Counted from the first letter of the stretch, positions 27,716 to 37,026 are shown. The stretch is 64,000 nucleotides of DNA from Mycobacterium sp. GA-2829 (GCF_001499965.1 NZ_LQIT01000007.1:1-64000), one strand, 5' to 3'. The notes: generated by a model not told the origin, from the sequence alone. Made by a program: numbers and translations.

Positions 27716-28585
27716 ATGGCCACCGTCGCACGCCCGAAACACGTCGTGGGGGCAACGGATCTGTCCGAACCGGCCGCGGTGGCACTCGCCCGCGCCGGAC
27801 GGCTCGCCACCGAACACCGCGCCACTCTGACCGCGCTGCACGTGATGGAGAGGGGGGCCACCGCCGACCTGACCGATGCGGCACGTGCGGCGCTGAGCGT
27901 GCACGTCAACGCCCTGGCCGAATGCACGCCGACGACCGTCTCGGTCCGTCGCGGCAGGGCCGCCGTCGAGATCACCGCCGAGGTGGCCCAGAACGCGGCC
28001 GACGTGGTGGTCGTCGGGGATCGCGGTCAACGCGGACTGGCCGAGGCGTTTCTCGGCACCACCGCCGAGAACGTGGTGCACATGAGCCCGGTTCCGGTGC
28101 TGGTCGCGAAAAGGCCTGCCACACAACGGTATGAACGGGTGGTCCTGGCGGTCGACACGACGGCGGAGTCGGCCGAGGCGGCGCGCTTCGGGTGTGCGCT
28201 CACCCCCGCCGCCCAGCACATCGTGGTCCATGCGTGCACCGTCGTCGGCGAGAACCTGCTGCGGATGTACGGGGTCGACGATGCCGAAGTCGACCGGCTG
28301 CGCGAGGTCGCGACCGAGGACGCCCGCCGGTACGTCGCACAATTGAGCGAGACGTTGACGCCCCGACCACACGAGGTCATGGTGACGACGGGTCACCCGC
28401 CGACCCGCCTGGCAGAACTGAGCCGATCCCGGTCGACGGACCTGATCGTGGTCGGCACCGGGGCCCGGTCACCGGTGTCCTACGCCTTCTTGGGCAGCGT
28501 CGCACAGCACGTGCTGCGCGAGGCGCGCTGCGATGTGCTCGTCGTGCCGTCGCCAGGTGCGGCGTCCGAAGTGGGAAGTGAGTGA
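27716..28585 (+). CDS. Tandem-domain universal stress protein
   Basis: A 289-residue protein made of two USP domains (about 5-138 and 140-285). Both keep ATP-binding signatures: VVVGDRGQRGLAEAFLGTTAENVVHMSPVPVLV and IVVGTGARSPVSYAFLGSVAQHVLREARCDVLVV. Such tandem USPs are abundant in mycobacteria and bind ATP or cAMP under hypoxia and stress. GGGAGG stands before the ATG. The lipoprotein gene begins at the very next base after the stop, so the two are translationally linked. Confidence 0.9.
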   Translation: MATVARPKHVVGATDLSEPAAVALARAGRLATEHRATLTALHVMERGATADLTDAARAALSVHVNALAECTPTTVSVRRGRAAVEITAEVAQNAADVVVVGDRGQRGLAEAFLGTTAENVVHMSPVPVLVAKRPATQRYERVVLAVDTTAESAEAARFGCALTPAAQHIVVHACTVVGENLLRMYGVDDAEVDRLREVATEDARRYVAQLSETLTPRPHEVMVTTGHPPTRLAELSRSRSTDLIVVGTGARSPVSYAFLGSVAQHVLREARCDVLVVPSPGAASEVGSE

Positions 28586-30253
28586 GTGAAGCAACACCGC
28601 AATCGCCGAATCCGGCGGGTCGCGCCGGCGCTGGCCTGCGTCGCCGCGCTGGCCGTCGGCTGTGCCGGCTCGACGCAGCCGTCGCCCCCGAAAGTCGCCT
28701 CGCCGGCAGAGGCGCCGGCGCCCGCCTCGCCGGCCCCGGTGACTCCGCCGCGGCTGCGGCTGGCCGCCGACCCGGCCCGGATCGCCGACGATCTGATCGC
28801 CGACGAGCGGGCGCTGCGCGATCCCGCGTCGTCGGAGGAGGTGCTGCGCGCGGCGGCGCGCCGCCAACAGCTGGCCTACCGGGCGCTCGGCCGCCACCCC
28901 GAGTGGGACCCGGTGGTGCGGCCACGCATCCCGGCGGCACTGCTGCCGGTCTACGACCTCAACGTCAGCGCCCGACGACAGCTCAGCGAGTTGAGCCGAG
29001 GAGATGCGAAACCCACCCTTCCGGCGTGGCGGATCGTCACCCCGCCGCCCGCCGAGGAGCTGAAGGGCCTCTACCGCAAGGCCGAGCAGGCCTCGGGTGT
29101 CGGCTGGAACTACCTGGCCGCGATCAACTTCGTCGAGACCGCGTTCGGACGCATCGCCGGGGTCAGCACCGCGGGGGCACAGGGGCCGATGCAGTTCATG
29201 CCCGCGACGTTCGCGGCGTACGGCGGGGGCGGCGACATCCGCTCACCGCACGACAGCATCATGGCCGCGGGCCGCTATCTCGCCGCGAACGGCTTCGCGC
29301 GTAACCCCGGCGGCGCGCTGTGGCGGTACAACAACTCGAACGAGTACGTGCGCGCGGTCAGCGACTACGCCGGGGTGCTCGCCCGGGATCCCGCAGCGTT
29401 CGAGGGCTACTACCGGTGGGACGTGTACTACAACTCGACCGCGGGCGACGTCGTGCTGCCCGTCGGGTTCGCCGCGCACGCACCGCTGCCGGTCGTCGAC
29501 TACCTGGCCGCCCATCCGCTCGAGCCACCGGTCGTCCGCGTCCACGGCCGCAGCGAACAGCGCGTCGCCGACCTGCTCCGCACCCGCAATGACGCTGCAC
29601 GACAACAGGTTCCGTCGCTTACCGATGCGGTGTCCCGCCGGTTCCTCGGGGTACCGTACCGCGCCGACACCCTCGTCGGCTCTGCGGCGCAGCCCGAGGA
29701 GCTCGTCGTCAACCTCGAGGCGGTGGACTGCTTCACCTTCGCCGACTACGTCGAGGCCCTCAAACGCGCCGACGACCGTGAGGAGTTCATCGACCGCCTC
29801 ATCGACGTCCGGTACAAGGACGGCGCGGTCGGGTTCCGCACCCGCAGGCACTTCTTCACCGACTGGGCGGCCGCGGCGCCGACGGTGGCGAAAGACGTGA
29901 CCGCCGAGCTCGGCGCGACGCCGGTCCGGGTCGCCAAGCGTCTCAACCGGAGAGACGACGGCGGGGTGTATCTGCCCGGGTTGCCCGAGGTGCCGCGGGA
30001 AGTGGCCTACCTTCCCAGCGCGGCGGTCGACGACACCGTGGTGGAGAGCCTGCGCACCGGCGACTACATCGGCGCCTATGCCGAGGACGGCGGCCTCGAC
30101 GTCACCCACGTCGGCATCGTCGTCGACACCCCGGCCGGACCGGTCGTCCGCAACGCGTCATCACGACGGGGTGACGACAAGGTGGTCGACAGCCCCCTGA
30201 TCGACTACGTGCGAACCGTTCCCGGGATCGTGGTGCTGCGCCCGCCACAGTGA
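28586..30253 (+). CDS. Lipoprotein with lytic transglycosylase-like and DUF1460 domains
   Basis: A 555-residue exported protein. The signal has lipobox VGC (Cys at about 26), then a Pro/Ala spacer. Residues about 165-265 are an SLT-like transglycosylase domain with catalytic Glu in FVETAFGR, then GAQGPMQFMPATFAAYG and YNNSNEYVRAVSDYAGVL. Residues about 345-555 are DUF1460, an NlpC/P60-like fold with catalytic Cys in AVDCFTFADYVEAL and His in VTHVGIVV; DUF1460 proteins are N-acetylmuramoyl-L-alanine amidases. Together the two would cut glycan strands and stem peptides of the wall. GTG start directly after the USP stop. Confidence 0.85.
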   Translation: MKQHRNRRIRRVAPALACVAALAVGCAGSTQPSPPKVASPAEAPAPASPAPVTPPRLRLAADPARIADDLIADERALRDPASSEEVLRAAARRQQLAYRALGRHPEWDPVVRPRIPAALLPVYDLNVSARRQLSELSRGDAKPTLPAWRIVTPPPAEELKGLYRKAEQASGVGWNYLAAINFVETAFGRIAGVSTAGAQGPMQFMPATFAAYGGGGDIRSPHDSIMAAGRYLAANGFARNPGGALWRYNNSNEYVRAVSDYAGVLARDPAAFEGYYRWDVYYNSTAGDVVLPVGFAAHAPLPVVDYLAAHPLEPPVVRVHGRSEQRVADLLRTRNDAARQQVPSLTDAVSRRFLGVPYRADTLVGSAAQPEELVVNLEAVDCFTFADYVEALKRADDREEFIDRLIDVRYKDGAVGFRTRRHFFTDWAAAAPTVAKDVTAELGATPVRVAKRLNRRDDGGVYLPGLPEVPREVAYLPSAAVDDTVVESLRTGDYIGAYAEDGGLDVTHVGIVVDTPAGPVVRNASSRRGDDKVVDSPLIDYVRTVPGIVVLRPPQ

Positions 30254-30258
30254 CGCGA

Positions 30259-30282
30259 CGCCGCACTTGCCACCGTGCGGCG
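30259..30282 (+). terminator. Hairpin after the transglycosylase-amidase gene
   Basis: CGCCGCAC and GTGCGGCG form an 8-bp stem with an 8-base loop, beginning 6 bases after the stop codon. It fits an intrinsic terminator for the USP/lipoprotein unit; an A-rich GAAAAAG follows rather than a U tract. Confidence 0.5.
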
Positions 30283-30334
30283 GGAATCTGTGAAAAAGTA
30301 AGCATCGCGTCGGCCCGACCGTGCGGGTCGAGAG

Positions 30335-31342
30335 ATGGGGTGCTTGTCGATGAACGGTTCGCTTCGGGCGGTGTTGGCCGCCGGTGTCGTCGCGGTGACC
30401 TGTGGTGCGCTGGCGGCGTGTCCGCCCGCGTCCGCGGCCAAGGCCGAGGCGGTGGCAGTGGCGCGGCCGGTGATCACCACCGCCTCTGCGGCGCCGCTCT
30501 TACGGCCAGTCGAACCGCCCCCGCCGCAGGACTTCACATCTGCACTCGCGCTGGTCGGTCAACTGGCCGATCCGGTGGTGTCCAACGCCGCGTCCAACGT
30601 CATCGACGACGTCTACTCGGTGGCACGGTACTGGGCGAACTACATCGCACTCGACCTCGGGCCCTGGTTGCTCGGCTGGGTTCCATTGGGCTACCTGATC
30701 GCCGACCAGATCGACATCTGGTATCCGGACCTCGTCCTGCCCACCGCCGACAGCTTCGTGTACGACTTCCTGGATCCGGTCGTCAACGACTTGTTCAATC
30801 CGGCCGTGTGGGCCGACGGCATCAACGCCGTCGTGCGCACGGCCGCGGCCGGCTTCGCCAACGGGGTCGCCGATGAGATCGACTACATCCTGAGCCTCGG
30901 CTGGTTCCCGATCCCGTTGCCGCCGTTGCCCACTCCCCCGCTGCCCCGCGTCGCGTCGGTGGCCGGCCCCGTACTGACGCTGGCCACGGAAGACGCCGAC
31001 GAGGTCGCCGAGGAACCGCTCGTCGACGAAGCGCAGCGGGTGAGCGTCGAACCGGACAGCGAGCCCGTCGACGACACGGTCACCGAGACCGAGACCGCAG
31101 TGGAGCCCCCGGAGGAGCCGGAGCCCGCGGTCGAGGACGTACCGGACGAGCTCCCCGTCGGGTCCGACGACGAGGAACCGCAGGCGGACGTCGAGGATGA
31201 CCTCGAGTCCACCGAGTCCACTGAGGACGACGTCGATGCGCCCGAAACCGAAGGCGCCGAGACTGATTCGGCGGACGATGGAGATGACACGGGCGACACC
31301 GACGACGACCAGGGCGACACCGACACCGGTTCGGAGGACTGA
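30335..31342 (+). CDS. Secreted protein with long acidic tail
   Basis: A 335-residue exported protein. The signal (LRAVLAAGVVAVTCGALAACPPASA) is followed by a hydrophobic middle domain (about 60-215; VVSNAASNVIDDVYSVARYWANYIALDLGPWLLGWVPLGYLIADQ and paired Trp/Pro segments) like that of mycobacterial PE-linked or PPE-like surface proteins, and an extremely acidic tail (about 225-335, mostly Asp/Glu/Thr). No enzyme motif. An internal ATG (30350), nearer the signal, may be the real start. The acidic tail could bind cations or keep the protein extended from the envelope. Confidence 0.72.
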   Translation: MGCLSMNGSLRAVLAAGVVAVTCGALAACPPASAAKAEAVAVARPVITTASAAPLLRPVEPPPPQDFTSALALVGQLADPVVSNAASNVIDDVYSVARYWANYIALDLGPWLLGWVPLGYLIADQIDIWYPDLVLPTADSFVYDFLDPVVNDLFNPAVWADGINAVVRTAAAGFANGVADEIDYILSLGWFPIPLPPLPTPPLPRVASVAGPVLTLATEDADEVAEEPLVDEAQRVSVEPDSEPVDDTVTETETAVEPPEEPEPAVEDVPDELPVGSDDEEPQADVEDDLESTESTEDDVDAPETEGAETDSADDGDDTGDTDDDQGDTDTGSED

Positions 31343-31343
31343 G

Positions 31344-32564
31344 CTAGCCGACCGCCAGGTCCAACCGTTCGAGTCGGCGCACGAGCAGACTCGGCAGCCA
31401 ACGACCGACATCGGCCGCGTCAAACCGGGAGGTCCGGTCGAGGAGTTGGCGGATCACGACTCCGGCTTCCAGCCGGGCCAGTGCGGCTCCCACACAGAAG
31501 TGTGCGCCGCGCCCGAACGCGATGTGGCCCCTGCCGGATGGACGGTCGAGCCGGAACTGGGCCGGTTCGGCGAAGTGCGACGGGTCGCGGTTGGCCGCAC
31601 CCCACAGCAGCAGTAGCCGCGACCCGGCCGGGAGCTCGACGCCACACAAGTCGGTGTCGTGGACGACGTGGCGGTAGTGGCCGCGAAACGGCGGTTCGTA
31701 TCGCAGCACCTCCTCGAGGAAGGCGTCGAGGAGTTCCGGCCGCTCGCGGACCTGCTGTTGGACGTCCTGGCGTGTCGCGAGAACCCATGCGGCAGAACCG
31801 ATCAGCGACGCCGTCGATTCGCCGCCCGCACTGAACAACGTGATCATCATGGCCAGGGCGGCCATGTCGTCCAGCGCGCCGTCCGCGGTGGCGACCGCGA
31901 GGTCGCCGAGCAGATCGTCGTGCGGATCGGTGAGGGCACGCTGGAACTGCTCGGTGATGTATCCGCTCAGCTCGAGCACCGCGACCCCCGCCTCCTCGAG
32001 CTGCTCCGGGGTGACGAGGCCCTCGACGACCTGGGTGGCCGAGTACCCCCACCGGATGAGCTTGTCGACGTCGGCATCGGGAACACCGATGATCCGCCCG
32101 ACGATCATCATCGGCAGGCGGTTGGCCAGGGCGTCCATCCATTCGATGCGCCCACCGATGAGGTGGTCATCCCAGAGTTCGGTTGCAGTGTCGGCGATGA
32201 ACGGTTCGAAGGCTCGGATGCGTTTGGCCGCCAGTTGCGGGAGCAGCGCCTTGCGGTGGACGGAGTGGGTCGGTTCGTCCGCGGTCGCGAGTGCCTGTGT
32301 CGGGCCGCCGAGTTCGCCGACGTGGAATTCGGCGACCGCGCCGCCGGGTTGGTACATCATCGTGGCGGTCAGGTTGGACGAGAAGTCGTCGCTGCGCGCG
32401 ATCGCCTCGGTGACGGCGTCCCACCCGCTGACGGCGTAGAAGCCGGAATCACCGATGCGGTGCAGGGGGCCGGTCTCGTGCATCCGGGCGTAGAGCGGGC
32501 CCGGATCCTGGATGTAGCGGTCGTCGAAGAGCGCCAGACCGAGGGCACCGTCGGGTGAGGTCAT
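31344..32564 (-). CDS. Cytochrome P450
   Basis: A 406-residue soluble bacterial P450. The oxygen-activating I-helix motif AGGEST is at 246-251, ExxR at 285-288 (EEVLR), and the heme loop FGRGAHFCVGAALARLE has the iron-ligating Cys357. It hydroxylates a small hydrophobic substrate with electrons from a ferredoxin/reductase encoded elsewhere. I chose the ATG at 32564; the frame extends to a GTG at 32624 without a ribosome site. Divergent from a TetR regulator at 32731, the likely controller. Stop is one base from the convergent acidic-protein stop. Confidence 0.92.
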   Translation of the reverse strand: MTSPDGALGLALFDDRYIQDPGPLYARMHETGPLHRIGDSGFYAVSGWDAVTEAIARSDDFSSNLTATMMYQPGGAVAEFHVGELGGPTQALATADEPTHSVHRKALLPQLAAKRIRAFEPFIADTATELWDDHLIGGRIEWMDALANRLPMMIVGRIIGVPDADVDKLIRWGYSATQVVEGLVTPEQLEEAGVAVLELSGYITEQFQRALTDPHDDLLGDLAVATADGALDDMAALAMMITLFSAGGESTASLIGSAAWVLATRQDVQQQVRERPELLDAFLEEVLRYEPPFRGHYRHVVHDTDLCGVELPAGSRLLLLWGAANRDPSHFAEPAQFRLDRPSGRGHIAFGRGAHFCVGAALARLEAGVVIRQLLDRTSRFDAADVGRWLPSLLVRRLERLDLAVG

Positions 32565-32702
32565 GGTGTCACGCTGCGCGGCGGGTGACGCCGCGTCAAC
32601 GGGCGCCGAAGAAGTCGAGATCACCGACCGCCGTCGAGGCGCCGGTCTGTCTCAGCGCACGCATCCTGCCTGCGAATTTTCCGGGTCATGGCGCCATCTG
32701 TG

Positions 32703-32716
32703 TCTCAATGCTGAGA
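32703..32716. promoter_or_regulatory. Candidate TetR operator TCTCA-N4-TGAGA
   Basis: A perfect inverted repeat TCTCAATGCTGAGA ends 14 bases before the TetR start at 32731, between the TetR and P450 genes. It would let the repressor shut off its own gene and the divergent P450. Assignment by position. Confidence 0.5.
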
Positions 32717-32730
32717 TACTTCGTGACGTC

Positions 32731-33300
32731 ATGAGCAACGACTGGGTGGTCGGAGGCGACCGCCGCCGAGCGGCGGCCGAGCGCATCTACGCGGCCGCCG
32801 TCGACCTCGTCATCGCCGAGGGCCTGGACGCCTTCGACATCGACGCCCTCGCGAAGCGCCTGCACTGTTCGCGGGCGACCGTGTACCGCTACGCGGGAGG
32901 GAAGGCTCAGATCCGTGATGTGGTGTTGATGCACCTCGCGGCAGGCGTGATCGACACGGTCCGGGCCGCGGTCGTCGGCCGCCAGGGTGCGGACCGGGTC
33001 GTCACCGCGATCATGGTGGCGCTCGAGCAGATTCGGTCCGATCCGATTCGCAAACTGTTGATGAGCGCGGTGAACGCGCCCGGACTCGGTGAACTGCACA
33101 CGTCGCCGCTGCTGAGTCGGCTCGCCGCGGATCTCACCGGAATCACCGAGGACGACCCGCTGGCAGCTCAGTGGATCGTGCGGGTGGTGATGTCTTTGGC
33201 GTACTGGCCGAACCCGGACCCACGCGAGGAGTCGGAGTTGTTGCGCCGCTTCGTGGCCCCGGCGTTCAGCGAGACGTCACCTGTGAGCGGCCGGGTGTGA
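32731..33300 (+). CDS. TetR-family transcriptional regulator
   Basis: A 189-residue regulator with an N-terminal HTH (about 15-60: RIYAAAVDLVIAEGLDAFDIDALAKRLHCSRATVYRYAGGKAQIRDVVL) and a C-terminal ligand domain ending in an unconserved tail. The ATG at 32731 follows the operator directly. It is placed to control itself and the P450. Confidence 0.88.
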   Translation: MSNDWVVGGDRRRAAAERIYAAAVDLVIAEGLDAFDIDALAKRLHCSRATVYRYAGGKAQIRDVVLMHLAAGVIDTVRAAVVGRQGADRVVTAIMVALEQIRSDPIRKLLMSAVNAPGLGELHTSPLLSRLAADLTGITEDDPLAAQWIVRVVMSLAYWPNPDPREESELLRRFVAPAFSETSPVSGRV

Positions 33301-33419
33301 CGGCGAACCGTGTCCGGAACTCCTTGATGACGTGCCAGACACTGGCGTATCCGACCGCACGGGACACCCGCGCGACGCTCAGCTCGCCCGCATCGAGCAG
33401 GTCAGCGGCTGCGACGTGC
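33266..33419 (-). pseudogene. Relic of an AraC-family regulator C-terminus
   Basis: Read on the minus strand from about 33419 to a TGA at 33266: AADLLDAGELSVARVSRAVGYAS, then VWHVIKEFRTRFAVTPGR. This is the second helix-turn-helix and closing motif of AraC regulators (normally F..FG.TP..YR). No start or first HTH is in frame, and the preceding sequence falls in another frame, so it is a fragment. It overlaps the 3' end of the TetR gene. Confidence 0.55.
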
Positions 33420-33534
33420 TTTCATCGCCCACCCAGTTACGCAGGAGCATAGTGTGGACCAGCCGGGAGCGGGCGGTATCGCCGGTGGCGCAACCGCCGG
33501 TGGCTATTGTCCATTTCACGGGTGAGGGGTTTCG

Positions 33535-33963
33535 TTGAACGCCAGCAATGACGCCACGTTCGTTGGCGTACATCACGTTTCACTGACAGTGACCAACCTC
33601 GAGACGAGCATCGCGTGGTATCAGCGGGTGTTCCGGACCGAGCGCCTGGACCTCACGATCCCGCACTACGGACGGGAGGAGACCGGTTACAGCGTGCTCC
33701 TGCCCGAGCCGCGGTCGGGTGTGATCTTCGGGTTGCACACCAACACCGGCAACCGCGGGGAGCCGTTCGACGAGGCGCGCACGGGGCTCGACCATGTGTC
33801 GTTCGGTGTGGCCGGACGCGACGCACTGGTTGCGTGGACCGCCTGGCTCGACGAGATCGGGGTCCCGCACACCGGCATCGTCGACGAGACCGAACCGATC
33901 ACGTATTCGACGGTGGTGTTCCGCGATCCGGACAACATCCAGCTCGAACTCATTGCGATGTAA
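33535..33963 (+). CDS. VOC-family (glyoxalase/dioxygenase fold) protein
   Basis: A 142-residue protein with the vicinal-oxygen-chelate fold: two beta-alpha-beta-beta-beta modules with VGVHHVSLTVTNLETSIAWYQRVF at the start, GLDHVSFGVAGRDALVAWTAWLDEIGVPHTG in the middle and VVFRDPDNIQLELIAM at the end. The metal ligands of the family (His13 of HHVSL, His of LDHVSF, Glu of LELIA) are present, so it may be an active lyase, dioxygenase or resistance protein. TTG start at 33535. It is an intact gene between two relics. Confidence 0.82.
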   Translation: MNASNDATFVGVHHVSLTVTNLETSIAWYQRVFRTERLDLTIPHYGREETGYSVLLPEPRSGVIFGLHTNTGNRGEPFDEARTGLDHVSFGVAGRDALVAWTAWLDEIGVPHTGIVDETEPITYSTVVFRDPDNIQLELIAM

Positions 33964-33964
33964 C

Positions 33965-34230
33965 GGAGTCGCACGCAGAACCGGGTGTCGCCGGGCTGGG
34001 ACTGCACCGACAGATGCCCACCGTCGCGGTCCACGATCCGCCACGCCAGATCCAACCCGAGCCCGCTGCCCTCCCCCACCGGCTTTTGCGGTGAAGAAGG
34101 CGGTGAAGACATGGCCGATGATGTCGGCAGCTTGACGACCATGATGGCCAGTTTTCGGAGGCAGACGTGGTCAAGACTGACCCGGTTTGGCGGACCACTA
34201 CGGGGGTACAGGCACCGGCTGACGAGGAGC
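33965..34230 (-). pseudogene. Relic of a histidine kinase ATPase domain
   Basis: On the minus strand, the C-terminal part of a sensor kinase can be read in pieces: TPVVVRQTGSVLTTSASEN, then IIGHVFTAFFTAK, then after a frameshift near 34083 KPVGEGSGLGLDLAWRIVDR and DGGHLSVQSQPGDTRF. The G-box GSGLGLDLAWRIV and closing GDTRF are diagnostic of the kinase type with an FFTTKPVGEG loop. At least two frameshifts and no start make it non-functional. Confidence 0.6.
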
Positions 34231-34273
34231 TGCAGATGCCGAGGTCACCATACGTCCGTCGGAACGCGACAGC

Positions 34274-35928
34274 ATGACTGCCGGGTCGCCGAGCGCTCCC
34301 ACAGCCGACCAGTTGGCCGCGCTCTCCACGGTCACTTTCGAGTGGCTGGACGCTATGGCAATTCTCAGCGAAGTCGCTGCGGCGGTGCCCCGAATCGGGC
34401 CTTGTCATACCGAAGCCACGTATCGCCTCACCGGCGGTGCGTGGGCACGATCCCCGTCGACGCAGCAAGAGTGCCACAGCCTCGACCGGATGGTCGCCGA
34501 CTCAGGTGGAAACGGAGCCGTGACGGTACCCGGGCGGGCGTGGAGTTGGGCGTTTCCCCTCAAACACCAAAGTACGGTCGAGGGCGCACTCGTCGTCAGC
34601 GCTGCCCACCTGCCCTCGAACGGCCACCTTCGGTTGTTGATGGTGCTGGCAAATCAGGCGGGCACAGCGTTGGCATGTGCTGCCATCTACCGGCGCGACG
34701 AGCGGTGCACCGAGCAACTCGCTAAAGCGACGACCGACCTCGCCGGCGCGCGGCAGCAGCTGCGAAGCCAGGCGCGGGTTCACGACACTATCGAGGCGGC
34801 CCTCGAAGGTGGAGGGGACGAGCAGGCAATCACCGACGCGCTGCATGCGTTGACACGGCTGCCCGTAGCTCTTGAGGATCGGTTCGGCAATCTCCGCTGC
34901 TGGGCCGGCCCCGGGCGGCCGGTGCCTTACGCCAAACCGGACCCGCATCGGCGGGAGCACCAACTTGCCGTCCTGGCTGCTCGTCACGGTCCCATGCAAA
35001 TGACGGATCGCGTTGCAGTCCTCGTCTCGCCCCGTGGCGAACAACTCGGCGTGCTGGCGATCATGGTCCGCGCAACCGCATCACCGACGACGACATCGCC
35101 GCGTTGCACTTCGCGAGCAGGCTGTTGGGCTACGAGTTGCTCCATCAGCACAGGCTCGTGGAGGCGGAGTCCTCCGTGCGCCGCGAACTCGTCGATGACC
35201 TCATCGCCGGTATGGACGACGGCAGTGCCCTTGCCAGGGCGCAGGCGTTAGGCCATGACCTTGACCGTAGGCATTACGTGGTCGTCGTGCACAGTTCGGG
35301 CGGGTTCGATTCGATGGTCACCGCTGCCGGCCGTGCTGCCGCAGAACTGCACCTGAACAGGCTCCAGGGACGTCGCGGCCGGTTGCTGGTGCTCGCGACC
35401 GAAGGCCGCCCTGATCCGCGAGAACTTCACCGCACGCTGAGCCAGTCCATAACCCCAGCCACATGCGCCATCGGCATCGGTTCGTGCTGTGACACCCCAT
35501 CGGACTTCCCGAAATCTTTCGCCGATGCTCAGCGGGCGCTCAATGTGCGGTTGAATTCCGCGGTTCCCTCCGGTGCATCGGCCTACGACGAACTCGGCTT
35601 CTACCGTCTCGTCGATGCAGCCCACGCGGAGGGCGCCGTCGAGGATTTCATCCAGGAATGGCTCGGCGCGCTGCTCCACTACGACGCCATCAAGAAGTCA
35701 GAGCTCGTTCACACGCTGAGCCAATACCTCGAAAACGGCGGCAACTACGAAGAAACGGCCAAAGCGTTGTACATCCACCGCAGCACGCTGCGTTATCGGC
35801 TTGCACGCATCGGTCAGGTCTCCGGCTATGACCTGCGCAATGTCGATACACGTTTCAACCTCCACGCGGCGACGCGGTCGTGGCGTTTTCTCTGTGCCGC
35901 GAGCGCGGATTCCCTCGAACCGAACTAG
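34274..35928 (+). pseudogene. PucR/CdaR-type activator, frameshifted
   Basis: Two overlapping frames read as one regulator: 34274 to about 35075 encodes a GAF-like N-terminal part (about 265 residues, ending GEQLGVLAIMVRAT), and the frame of about 35075-35928 continues RITDDDIAALHFASRLLGYELLHQHRLVEAE, a central GGDEF-like part, and the PucR C-terminal HTH (LVHTLSQYLENGGNYEETAKALYIHRSTLRYRLARIGQVSGYDLRNVDTRFNLHAATRSW). One missing base near 35070-35080 would restore the join. It could be a real mutation or a sequence error. A working protein of the family activates catabolic genes. Nothing obvious lies downstream as target. Confidence 0.75.
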
Positions 35929-35991
35929 CGCGGCCGACGTCCCTGCACTCGGGTCGACACCCGGTCGCACCTATTGCGCCAGCACCGAGTG

Positions 35992-37026
35992 CTATCCGTC
36001 GGCGGGCCGCTTGAAGCGATCGAACCGTTCATGCTGGCGCGCGCCATACGCCGCCTGCTTCACCGCCTCGTCATCCTCGAGACCCGATCCCAGCGCGCCT
36101 CCCAACGTCGCGATCGCGGCCGACAGCCACGCCAACCTCAACAGATCACTCGCGCCCACCGGATGGCCGAGATTCTGTTCCAGCAGCGACGGAGGCAAGG
36201 TCCACCACGCCGTCAGCAAGAGCAACACGAAGCACGCCGCATGCAGAACGACGACACCGATGGTGAGCGTGGCGACAGTCGATGCGTTGTACATGACCGC
36301 CAGTTCACGCTCGATCGGCGAACTCGGCCGTTCCCACAGCCTGTGGTTGACGATCAGCCACCCCACCATTGCCGCGGTGGCCAGGACCGTCGTCACCCCG
36401 AGTCGCCACGGACCCATCGTCGACGAAAGCTGCCAGATCGTCGGATAAGCCAAGCTGACCGTCCCAGTGGCGAAAGTCGCCATCAAGACCCGCGACAAAC
36501 CCGCAGCCAACTTCCATGGGCGGTTCGCGTAGATCATGCCCATGAACATGCGGAACCGTGCGAACCGCGGCGACGCGGCGTAGCGCACCGCCCCCTGGTC
36601 TTCTGTCCTGGTCAGATTCCCAAAGGTCGCAACGTGGCCATCGCGGTTCTCCGCTACCTCGATGACGACTGACTCGACCATCGTCCGCACGCGCCGGCTG
36701 ATGAACAGCCCCCCAACGCTGGGCACGGAGATCACGCCGAAGCGGTCCGGGATGCTGATGTCTGCGACCACTGGCTGGGTGCCGTCACGGCGAGGCAGAT
36801 CGGTGACGTACACAACGACGTCTTGTTGTCGGCTCGGTGGATCGACCGACTCGAGAACTTCGCTCAACGAGGACTGCTCGGTGAGACGGTACGAGGCCGT
36901 CTGCACTGAAACGGTCCACTCCAACGGCGGGTGGTGCGGCAACCGCTCCGGCAACTCCGTCGAGAGGTCCGCTGCCAGGGCCGCCGGAGCGCCCGGATCC
37001 GCGAGCAGGAGCACCGAGGCAGACAC
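35992..37026 (-). CDS. Multi-pass membrane protein coupled to a DJ-1 gene
   Basis: A 344-residue protein. The N-terminal half (about 1-185) is soluble alpha/beta (VVVYVTDLPRRDGTQPVVADISIPDRFGVISVPSVGG), followed by about four membrane helices (VLMATFATGTVSLAYPTIWQL; VTTVLATAAMVGWLIVNHRLW; TLTIGVVVLHAACFVLLLLTAWW; LLRLAWLSAAIATLGGALG) and a short basic tail. Function unknown. The GTG start at 37026 overlaps the DJ-1 stop by one base (TAGTG), so they are coupled; related pairs occur in other actinobacteria and suggest a stress role. Confidence 0.74.
   Translation of the reverse strand: MSASVLLLADPGAPAALAADLSTELPERLPHHPPLEWTVSVQTASYRLTEQSSLSEVLESVDPPSRQQDVVVYVTDLPRRDGTQPVVADISIPDRFGVISVPSVGGLFISRRVRTMVESVVIEVAENRDGHVATFGNLTRTEDQGAVRYAASPRFARFRMFMGMIYANRPWKLAAGLSRVLMATFATGTVSLAYPTIWQLSSTMGPWRLGVTTVLATAAMVGWLIVNHRLWERPSSPIERELAVMYNASTVATLTIGVVVLHAACFVLLLLTAWWTLPPSLLEQNLGHPVGASDLLRLAWLSAAIATLGGALGSGLEDDEAVKQAAYGARQHERFDRFKRPADG

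Noticed and set aside
33421..33534. Start of an intact AraC gene
   Set aside because: Only out-of-frame pieces can be read and there is no first HTH or start.
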